In this document: in pieces, positions 1-5,930 of the stretch
How positions within the stretch are numbered: the stretch's first letter is position 1
Layout of the letters: the number at the start of each line of letters is the position of its first letter
Source of the DNA: Salinispora mooreana
GTDB taxonomy: Bacteria; Actinomycetota; Actinomycetes; Mycobacteriales; Micromonosporaceae
DNA length: 64,000 nucleotides
Assembly: GCF_000379065.1 (NCBI RefSeq)
Contig: NZ_KB900614.1
Location: 2,533,149-2,597,148 of the forward strand
Reading direction: 5' to 3'
Notes under the pieces: generated by a model
Database searches by the model: none
Told to the model about the DNA's origin: nothing
Seen by the model: only the letters and a program-made list of their open reading frames with translations
Translations under genes and position numbers: made by a program

Positions 1-1
1 C

Positions 2-826
2 GACGAGATGCTGTCTTCCGAGCAACGCTCCGCCGACTTGGTCGAAGCGCTGTCGCTGCCGGTGCCGTCGCTGGTCATCTGCGAACTACTCGGCGTCCCC
101 TACGCCGACCACGACTTCTTCCAGGGCCTCACCGGCCCCTTGCTCCGCCACACCACACCGCCAGAGGCTCGGGGTCGGATCCAGGAGGAACTGAACACCT
201 ACCTCGGCACCCTGATCGACCGCAAGCTCACCGACCCCACCGACGACCTACTCGGCCGGCAGATCGCCAAACAACACGCCGCCGGCACCTTCGATCGCAC
301 GAGCCTGGTCAGTATGGCCTTCCTCCTGCTCATCGCCGGCCACGAGACCACCGCGAACATGATCTCCCTCGGCGTCGTGGGGCTGCTCCAACACCCCGAC
401 CAGCTAGCCATGATCAAAAATGACCCGGAGAAGACACCACCGGCCGTCGAGGAGCTACTGCGCTACTTCACCATCGCCGACACGGTCACCGCCCGCGTGG
501 CCACCGAGGACGTACAGCTCGGCGACACCACCATCAACGCCGGCGACGGAGTCGTCATCTCCGGGCTGGCCGCCGACCACGACCCGACGGTCTTCACCGA
601 CCCAGACCGGATCGACCTCGAACGCGGCGCGCGCCACCACGTCGCCTTCGGCTTCGGCCCGCACCAGTGCATCGGCCAAACCCTGGCCCGCATGGAGCTG
701 CAAATCGTCTTCGACACCCTGTTCCGCCGCATCCCCACCCTCCGCCTGGCCGCACCGCTCGACGACATCCCGTTCAAGTCCGACGCGTTCGTCTACGGCG
801 CCGAAAAACTCCCCGTCGCCTGGTAA
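2..826 (+). CDS. Cytochrome P450, 3' part (5' end outside the window)
   Basis: Haem-thiolate monooxygenase. About 275 residues are visible against roughly 400 for bacterial P450s, so the N-terminal third lies upstream of the window. Counting from the first visible Met (position 8), the I-helix oxygen-binding motif AGHETTAN is at residues 110-117, the K-helix ExxR (EELLR) at 148-152, and the haem loop FGFGPHQCIG has the proximal Cys at 221. This order and spacing are those of an intact catalytic half. The gene ends 11 bases before a 3Fe-4S ferredoxin, the usual electron donor of actinomycete class I P450s, so the pair is probably one operon. The substrate cannot be told from sequence. P450-ferredoxin pairs are common in natural-product or xenobiotic metabolism. 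Confidence 0.95.
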   Translation, partial: DEMLSSEQRSADLVEALSLPVPSLVICELLGVPYADHDFFQGLTGPLLRHTTPPEARGRIQEELNTYLGTLIDRKLTDPTDDLLGRQIAKQHAAGTFDRTSLVSMAFLLLIAGHETTANMISLGVVGLLQHPDQLAMIKNDPEKTPPAVEELLRYFTIADTVTARVATEDVQLGDTTINAGDGVVISGLAADHDPTVFTDPDRIDLERGARHHVAFGFGPHQCIGQTLARMELQIVFDTLFRRIPTLRLAAPLDDIPFKSDAFVYGAEKLPVAW

Positions 827-837
827 CGGAGGACCAC

Positions 838-1044
838 ATGCGAATCGACGCGAACACCGACGTCTGCATCGGGGCCGGCCAGTGCGTCCTGACCGACCCG
901 ACCGTGTTCGACCAGCACGACGACGGCATCGTCATGCTCGTCACCAAACACCCCGAAGGCGAAGCCGCCCACCGCGCCCGCGAGGCCGTCGAACTCTGCC
1001 CGTCAGGCGCGCTCTCCCTGATTGAGGAACCAGGCGACAGTTAG
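838..1044 (+). CDS. 3Fe-4S ferredoxin, P450 redox partner
   Basis: A 68-residue single-cluster ferredoxin that would pass electrons to the P450 upstream. The likely cluster ligands are Cys10, Cys16 (CIGAGQC) and Cys54 (ELCPSGAL). The Cys expected in the middle of a 4Fe-4S motif is replaced by Gly/Ala, the pattern of the 3Fe-4S ferredoxins that accompany CYP105-type enzymes. The start is fixed by a strong CGGAGGA ribosome site at 827-833, just after the P450 stop, so the two genes are probably translated from one message. No ferredoxin reductase is seen in the window. Confidence 0.93.
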   Translation: MRIDANTDVCIGAGQCVLTDPTVFDQHDDGIVMLVTKHPEGEAAHRAREAVELCPSGALSLIEEPGDS

Positions 1045-1073
1045 CCCGTGTCTGCCTGCACATCTCCACCGCG

Positions 1074-1630
1074 TTGGTGGAGCTGTCCCGCCGGGCCGAC
1101 CAGGCTCCTACCTTGCGCCTGCGCATCGACCAGATCCGCGTCGGACGCCTCAACCCCAACGACCCACTACCGTCCGCCCGCAAGATGGCCGACCTCTACG
1201 CCGTGGCCTCCATGACCGCCCAACGCCCGCTACGCGAACTCCAACACCGGCGCATCACCTACAGCGTCGCCGGCAAAGGCACCTTCGTCCACCCCGACGC
1301 CTTCGACCTCCTACGCGGCGGTGTCCTCCGCGAACCCATCGACGACCCCGACCTCCGACACCGAGTCGCCGCCTACCTCACCGACCAACAAGCCATCACC
1401 ATCCGCTACCACCACGCCCGCACCACCGACGACAAGAACGCAGCCCTACACGACCTGCTACGCCACGCCGACACGACAACGACCTCATCGACGAAGTGAT
1501 CAAATACCAAGCCGACCTAGGCCACTTCGCCCAACAGCCCGCACACCTCCGCAGGCCCAGCAACGACGACCAGCCCGCGCCGCCCGCCAAGCGTCCCCGC
1601 AGCAGCCGCAACCGCGCACCAAAGCAGTAA
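1074..1630 (+). pseudogene. GntR-type winged-helix regulator, apparently frameshifted
   Basis: The first frame (TTG 1074 or GTG 1077, stop 1499) gives 141 residues that begin with a winged-helix domain of the GntR type: LRLRIDQIRVGRLNPNDPLP, then SARKMADLYAVASMTAQRPL, then the wing ending in AGKGTFV. At about 1472-1480 the sense appears to move to another frame, which continues as HDNDLIDEVIKYQADLGHF and runs to a stop at 1630. The joined product would be about 185 residues, with no recognised effector domain behind the HTH. This is either a single-base frameshift mutation or a sequencing error. The first frame alone would still supply a DNA-binding domain. No target is evident. Confidence 0.6.
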
Positions 1631-1923
1631 GCCAGCCAGACCAAGGCCCTCGGCCAAGATCCGACTGGCTCAAAACTGCTTTACAGGATCAAGAACGGCC
1701 CGGCAGAGCCGGGTCGCGCACGCGCTACAGCCGTACCGGCCCCGCGCGCACGCCCACCAACACGCAACCGCTCGTTCAGGGCCGGTCGATCCACCGGCAA
1801 AAGGCCGCGACGATCCCTTCACAATCACCCCGGCGATCACTTCCGGGGATCGACGCCGCGCCGCTACGCGGCACGCCACCGAAGGTCTCAGGCACGGCCC
1901 TGACCCCGCGAACAAGCATTGAT

Positions 1924-1935
1924 TGATCTAGATCA
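1924..1935. repeat. 12-bp perfect palindrome TGATCTAGATCA
   Basis: The palindrome TGATCTAGATCA lies 12 bases before the paired TGACGGCAAC repeats. It could be an operator half-site pair or part of a recombination core. The function is unknown. Confidence 0.5.
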
Positions 1936-1947
1936 GACAAATGCCGC

Positions 1948-1969
1948 TGACGGCAACCGTGACGGCAAC
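1948..1969 (+). repeat. Paired direct repeat TGACGGCAAC, 12-bp period
   Basis: Two exact copies of TGACGGCAAC at 1948-1957 and 1960-1969, separated by CG. A related pair with the same period lies at 3100-3121. Short paired repeats in one orientation resemble arm-type binding sites of tyrosine integrases. An integrase fragment lies at 4841-5078, but the link is inference. Confidence 0.6.
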
Positions 1970-2109
1970 GCGGGCTAACGACCAGGCACCGTGGTAGACG
2001 TTCGCCACTATGCGTAGTGGCATCCGAATCCACCTCAGCCACTTTCTGCACCAAGCCAAGGCTTAACCCAGTCGATTCGTACTTGCGAACCGAAAGGCCC
2101 ATCGGCAGC

Positions 2110-2544
2110 CTACTCGATGCGATCGAAGCGCTCTCGAGTCTTGGCGATATTGCTAATAGCATCAAGCAGTGCTTGCCTCAGAGAACGCTCCTCAGAATCA
2201 ATTCGTCCCACCTTCCCACCAGATTCCTCACATGCATTGATATAAGGCACCCAGGCCTCGTAGACGCGATGGAGCTGTTCGTTTGTCGTCAGCGACAACA
2301 CCGCCAACTGATTCGGCGATGAAACTCTTCTCTTCGCCTCGGATCCAAACCACATACTGAAGCGAGCACTTTCGCTCAATAGCTGTCCAACCAAATCGAT
2401 GAGGTCATTCCCTAAGGCGCTACTCGATAGCATCATGATCGGCAGGTCAACTCGGACCACCCCTGTCGGAACTCGCAATTCCGCAGGTGGAGACCATCCT
2501 GATGGGACTTCGTCCAGCCACTCCCAACCATCCGGCAAGGGCAT
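2110..2544 (-). CDS. Candidate immunity protein of the orphan Rhs tip
   Basis: A 144-residue acidic, apparently soluble protein starting MPLPDGWEWLDEVPSGW, not recognised as a named immunity family. The ATG at 2544 is chosen over an upstream TTG (2568) because GGAGG lies 8 bases before it. The C-terminal half is helical and charged (LRQALLDAISNIAKTRERFD). It starts 39 bases after the stop of the orphan toxin tip, on the same strand. That is the standard toxin-then-immunity order of polymorphic toxin loci and the main reason for this call. GC is visibly lower than in the housekeeping genes, which fits acquired DNA. Confidence 0.6.
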   Translation of the reverse strand: MPLPDGWEWLDEVPSGWSPPAELRVPTGVVRVDLPIMMLSSSALGNDLIDLVGQLLSESARFSMWFGSEAKRRVSSPNQLAVLSLTTNEQLHRVYEAWVPYINACEESGGKVGRIDSEERSLRQALLDAISNIAKTRERFDRIE

Positions 2545-2583
2545 TGGATTTGCCTCCGTATCTGTCAAGAGTCGTTGCGGCGA

Positions 2584-3003
2584 CTATGCGTGCTGCCGAA
2601 GTAGCCACTTGGTAATCGCGACGCTTCCCTCGTCTATCGGAACCCCCTTAACTCCCCCTTGCCGCAGCACCTCGGCACAGTAGGTGATACAACTCCTAGT
2701 CATTTCATCATAAGCTCCCAGATCCTGCCCGAGTGTCACGTCCTGGTAGGACCTTGCGCGGCTGGCATTCGGGAGAGGAATACGAACGTCAAGCCTAAAG
2801 TTAGACAGCTCACCCGCGAACTCCTGAGCAACTGCACGTGTTCCGGGTCTACCAGCCTGCTCAGTATGAAGAGCATCATCGCCATGCCGGACAGTAATCG
2901 AAGCATGACCCGCCTGCCGATCAAGATGCACGATCGCTTCGCCGCCGCAGTTGTGGACGAGGACCGGGGTGTTGCCGGCGATCACATAGTACGTGTGGCC
3001 TTG
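2584..3003 (-). pseudogene. Orphan C-terminal tip of an Rhs-type toxin
   Basis: The reading frame opens with QGHTYYVIAGNTPVLVHNC, the end of a Hint/Rhs pretoxin region. It matches HTYYVVAGTTQVLVHNT in the full Rhs protein at 5931-13796. About 120 residues of a different toxin domain follow. A TAG stands at 3004-3006, and no ribosome site precedes the GTG at 2985, so this is a detached tip rather than a whole gene. The domain has GHASITV near its start and YDEMTRSCITYCAEVLR near its end. A His early and a Cys late with this wording resemble circularly permuted papain-like (NlpC/LRAT type) peptidases or amidases, which is a tentative fold guess. Its immunity candidate follows at 2110-2544. Confidence 0.7.
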
Positions 3004-3099
3004 CTACGGTGGCTGCGGCGATGTCATGGGTTCGGTCTTGGCGGTGAGCTGGGCTTTCGCTCAACCGCCGGTCGGCGGTTCATCGTTTGTGGGCGGTTT

Positions 3100-3121
3100 T
3101 GACAGCAGTCGTGACAGCAAC
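3100..3121 (+). repeat. Paired direct repeat TGACAGCAGT / TGACAGCAAC, 12-bp period
   Basis: Copies at 3100-3109 and 3112-3121 separated by CG, the same layout and nearly the same sequence as the pair at 1948-1969. The two pairs bracket the orphan toxin/immunity module in direct orientation. Confidence 0.6.
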
Positions 3122-3162
3122 GTGGGGGCACGTCGGGCTGCGCGGGGCGACGGGCTGGGTGT

Positions 3163-4359
3163 CTACTCGGTCGGTCTGGTGGTGTTGGCGGGCTTCTTCT
3201 TCTGTGCGCGGCGGTTGATGAGGCGGTCGACGGCGGTGATGCGGCGGTGCAGGCGGGTGGAGCCGGCGTCGATGGCGGTGGTGTCGATGCGGTGCAGGAC
3301 GGCGCGGGCGGCGTCGAGGTTGCCGGCTTTGGCGTGGCCTTCGGCGAGCCAGGTTTGGTAGAGGGCGACTTCGCGGGCGTGGTCGTGGTTGTAGCCGGCG
3401 AGTGCTCGGGTGAGTAGGGGTTCGGCGGCGGCTGGGGTGCCGAGTTCGATGAGGCAGCGGGCGGCCATGACGTCGATCTCGGTCTGGTTGAGCCAGTACA
3501 CCCATTCGGGTTCGGCGTTGCCGTCGGAACGCTGGTCGTAGGCGTCGTTGACGGCGTCGAGGGCGCGGCGGGTGGTGTCAGTGTCGCGGGCTCGGGCGGC
3601 GGCCCAGGCGAGGCGTTCCAGCAGCAGCGCCCGCACGAGCGGGGTGGCGTGCGGGGTGCCGGTGACGGCGGAGCGGGCGATGAGCAGGGCGTCGTCGCGT
3701 TTGCCGATGTTGGTGATCTGGTAGGCGAGGCTGGACAGCAGTTGCGCGCCGAGTGCCCGGTCGCCTGCCGCGTCGGCGGCGGTGACGCCGGATAGGTAGA
3801 GGCGTTGCGCGTCGGAGTAGTTGCCGGCGTCGCTGGCGACCCAGCCGGCGAGTTGGGCCAGTTCACCGATCACGGTGTACAGCCGTCTACCGGAGGCGTC
3901 GGTGTAGGAGGCAGTGCGGGCGAGGTGTTCGGCGTGGTCGAGTTCGGCGCGGATGACGGGGAGCAGGGTGCGGCTGCCGACCGTGTCGTCCAGGTGGCGG
4001 AGGTCGATCACCCGGGCTTCCAACGTTCGGATCAGGGTTGCGCCGATGCGGCGGCCGGCGCGTAGGCAGCCGGTGGCGGGCGGGTGGTTGTCCAGGAGCC
4101 ATTCGTGGGTGCGGCGGACCGGGTCGGCTGGGGTGCCGATCGGTACACCGAGGGCATGTTCGTAGCGTTCAACGATATCGGGAGTCGCCTGGCGGCGGCC
4201 CGTCTCAACGAGGCTGAGGTAGGGCTTACTGAAGTGGGTGAGAGCGGCCATACCGGCGAGGCTGTGTCCGGCGGCTTCACGGGCGGCTCGCAGGTGAGCG
4301 CCGAGGCCGGCGGGGGTGTCTGTAGACGGGGGAAAACCCTCGCCTGCTTCCATGGTCAT
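3163..4359 (-). CDS. XRE-family HTH regulator with a helical-repeat C-terminus
   Basis: 398 residues. A helix-turn-helix domain lies at about residues 19-73 (LGAHLRAAREAAGHSLAGMA, then FSKPYLSLVETGRRQATPDI). An alpha-helical region of TPR-like repeats follows (for example WVASDAGNYSDAQRLYLSGV and LGAQLLSSLAYQITNIGKRD) and runs to a basic tail. Such XRE-TPR proteins are common in actinomycetes and often respond to a ligand or peptide bound by the helical repeats. ATG 4359 is chosen because AGGGGAG lies 5-6 bases upstream. It is transcribed away from the small CxxC protein at 4540. This divergent pairing suggests the regulator controls that small gene and itself, which is inference. Confidence 0.85.
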   Translation of the reverse strand: MTMEAGEGFPPSTDTPAGLGAHLRAAREAAGHSLAGMAALTHFSKPYLSLVETGRRQATPDIVERYEHALGVPIGTPADPVRRTHEWLLDNHPPATGCLRAGRRIGATLIRTLEARVIDLRHLDDTVGSRTLLPVIRAELDHAEHLARTASYTDASGRRLYTVIGELAQLAGWVASDAGNYSDAQRLYLSGVTAADAAGDRALGAQLLSSLAYQITNIGKRDDALLIARSAVTGTPHATPLVRALLLERLAWAAARARDTDTTRRALDAVNDAYDQRSDGNAEPEWVYWLNQTEIDVMAARCLIELGTPAAAEPLLTRALAGYNHDHAREVALYQTWLAEGHAKAGNLDAARAVLHRIDTTAIDAGSTRLHRRITAVDRLINRRAQKKKPANTTRPTE

Positions 4360-4539
4360 CTGTCTCCCCTGATCCTGGGTGGCAGGCCCAGCGGGGACGT
4401 GCATCGAGTCCGAACCTGGCTGGCGCCCGTTTCGGGAGGGCCGGGACCAGGGGTTTGGCGATCGGCACTCGCCTCGACCCCAGTGCTGCGGCCCGGTCCT
4501 CCCACCGTAGCCCACGACGCCGCCGAAAGGGTGCCAGCG

Positions 4540-4806
4540 ATGACGATGCATCTACCAGTTCGTCCCGTATGGACGTGCGCCGGGTGCGGGCAGGTATGGC
4601 CGTGCCTGACCCGCAAACATCAACTGCTGGCCGAGTTCGCCGGCGCGCGGGTATCGCTGATGCTCTACCTCACCCAGTTCTTTGTCGAGGCGTGCGTGGA
4701 CATGCCCACCACTACCACGGGAACGCTGTATCACCGGTTCTTCGCCTGGCCCTACGAACCAACCGACGCCCCGCCAGGTAGAAAGGGCGCCCCGCCGGGG
4801 TGGTAA
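4540..4806 (+). CDS. Small CxxC-containing hypothetical protein
   Basis: An 88-residue protein starting MTMHLPVRPVWTCAGCGQVW. CAGC plus a further Cys (WPCLTRKH) could make a zinc or redox site, but only three cysteines are visible. The middle is amphipathic (LLAEFAGARVSLMLYLTQFF), and FFAWPYE closes the conserved-looking part. Small proteins of this kind are typically paired with an XRE/TPR regulator in actinomycetes, as here. Their biochemical role is not established. AAAGGG lies about 8 bases before the ATG. The stop codon sits in the loop of a strong hairpin terminator. Confidence 0.7.
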   Translation: MTMHLPVRPVWTCAGCGQVWPCLTRKHQLLAEFAGARVSLMLYLTQFFVEACVDMPTTTTGTLYHRFFAWPYEPTDAPPGRKGAPPGW

Positions 4807-4820
4807 TCCCGGCGGGGCGC
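4787..4820 (+). terminator. Hairpin terminator at the end of the CxxC gene
   Basis: Perfect 13-bp inverted repeat GCGCCCCGCCGGG (4787-4799) and CCCGGCGGGGCGC (4808-4820) with an 8-base loop that includes the TAA stop. There is no T tract, as usual for actinomycete terminators. Confidence 0.8.
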
Positions 4821-4840
4821 GTGCTGTCGGTTGATGGGGT

Positions 4841-5078
4841 TCAGTTGTCGGAGCAGGTGTCGTCGTCGGGTTGGTCGGCTTGTAGTGCCTGGTTCATGGA
4901 CTCGACGACGTGGCGTTGCAGGCGAAGCCGGACGTGGGAGTAGATGTCGGCAAGGGTGTGGATCTACGCGTGGCCGAGCAGGTCCTTGATCGTCACCAGG
5001 TCCACGCCCTGTTCCAGCAGCAGCGTGGCGCAGATGTGTCGCAGGTCGTGGAAGCGGATATAGCGGACGTCAATGGCC
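4841..5078 (-). pseudogene. Tyrosine integrase, C-terminal remnant with internal stop
   Basis: Reading the minus strand gives the catalytic C-terminus of a phage/ICE-type tyrosine recombinase: RFHDLRHICATLLLEQGVD, DLLGHA, then IYSHVRLRLQRHVVESMNQA. The HxLR Arg, the LLGH His and the nucleophile Tyr of IYSHV are all present. An in-frame TAG follows LLGHA, where families of this kind usually have Gln (CAG to TAG). Nothing recognisable as the N-terminal two-thirds remains upstream of about 5078, so this is a dead fragment marking a former integrated element. Confidence 0.85.
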
Positions 5079-5092
5079 GCGCCATCGCCGCC

Positions 5093-5185
5093 ATGAACCA
5101 GACCCCGTTAATCAGCGACAACCCGGCACTCAACCGCCGCTGCGGCGTCCTGTTCGCCATACTCCGCAACAAGATCCCCTACTAA
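5093..5185 (+). pseudogene. IS110-like transposase, C-terminal remnant
   Basis: The last 30 or so codons before the TAA at 5183-5185 read NPALNRRCGVLFAILRNKIP. This resembles the C-terminal signature of IS110/IS116 transposases (a RRRxxVLxAMLRDGxxY-type ending). No further IS110 sequence is visible upstream, because the minus-strand integrase fragment begins immediately. The segment is short, so the family call is moderate. Confidence 0.5.
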
Positions 5186-5508
5186 CCACGGGCGACCAGC
5201 CCCATCCCCGCCTGACCAAGACCATAGCGACACCCGCAGCAACAAACGGCTCGCCACCATACCCGCAACCGACCACATCGATCAACTGCGATCAGCATCG
5301 CCAGGCCGAAGGAGCCGGCGTCAGTCGCGAATCATCGAGGCTAGGCCAGGACACCGATCAGTGCCTCAAACCACCCCACCAGAACCCATCACCCCAGGTT
5401 AGCGCGCCGCGCCCCAAAACTCCGAGGCCCAACGACCAAAATTAGGTCATATGCATTGCTCTGAACGGCCAGCATCAGCGTGAGGGGTGAAACTCGCTCA
5501 CCAGGTTT
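5186..5508. other. Non-coding stretch downstream of the Rhs immunity gene
   Basis: No gene, clear hairpin or repeat could be supported. Composition becomes more AT-rich from about 5400 towards the immunity gene, consistent with a junction between older mobile debris and the Rhs locus. Confidence 0.55.
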
Positions 5509-5928
5509 CTATTCGGAAAAATTCAGCCCGATCAGTTCTGGCCGCTTCTCGGTGGAACCCCAGTCCAAGATCTCACCAAGTTTCGTCGACAAGTTCGCAA
5601 TGTCGGCTCCTGAATCACGGAGTTCCACTTCCACGAGAGCCGGGATTTCAAGAATCTCCGCGTCCTCAGCTGTGAACTCCAGGGCCAGTAGCGTGCCGTT
5701 AAGCTGCACGCGCCGCAGACAGCCGTAAACCGTGAACCCCCGCTCGTTCGAGACGTTATAGGAGTCCATTCCAGACTGTACTTCTTGCTCGTCTGGCTCA
5801 TAGGTGGATCGCTGAATCGAGAGAGACCTCTGAACGCCAGCGCCATCAACCCCCCTGACGCCTACCTCCAGGGACTCCTCATCCTCGTAGTCCTCAAAGA
5901 ACCCGACCTCCGTGGCGGTAAGTCTCAT
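5509..5928 (-). CDS. Candidate immunity protein for the Rhs toxin (Imm10-like)
   Basis: 139 residues, acidic. ATG 5928 is chosen because GAGGGG lies 6 bases upstream, inside the toxin's last codons. The toxin stop (5931-5933) is only 2 bases away, so translation is probably coupled. The central wording SLSIQRSTYEPDEQEVQSGM, DSYNVSNERG, then CLRRVQLNGTLLALEFTAED resembles the Imm10 family of polymorphic-toxin immunity proteins (QR...DEQ...GMD.Y). That assignment is from memory of the family and is moderate. The predicted role is to bind and neutralise the deaminase-like tip of the neighbouring Rhs protein in the producer's cytoplasm. Confidence 0.75.
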   Translation of the reverse strand: MRLTATEVGFFEDYEDEESLEVGVRGVDGAGVQRSLSIQRSTYEPDEQEVQSGMDSYNVSNERGFTVYGCLRRVQLNGTLLALEFTAEDAEILEIPALVEVELRDSGADIANLSTKLGEILDWGSTEKRPELIGLNFSE

Positions 5929-5930
5929 CG

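Larger units (their letters stand above)
1631..2109. other. Non-coding stretch with repeats
   Basis: No convincing gene. Open frames here are short, overlap in several phases and lack ribosome sites. The stretch contains a perfect 12-bp palindrome (1924-1935) and a pair of direct repeats (1948-1969), described separately. GC falls towards 2000, where the orphan toxin module begins. Confidence 0.6.
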
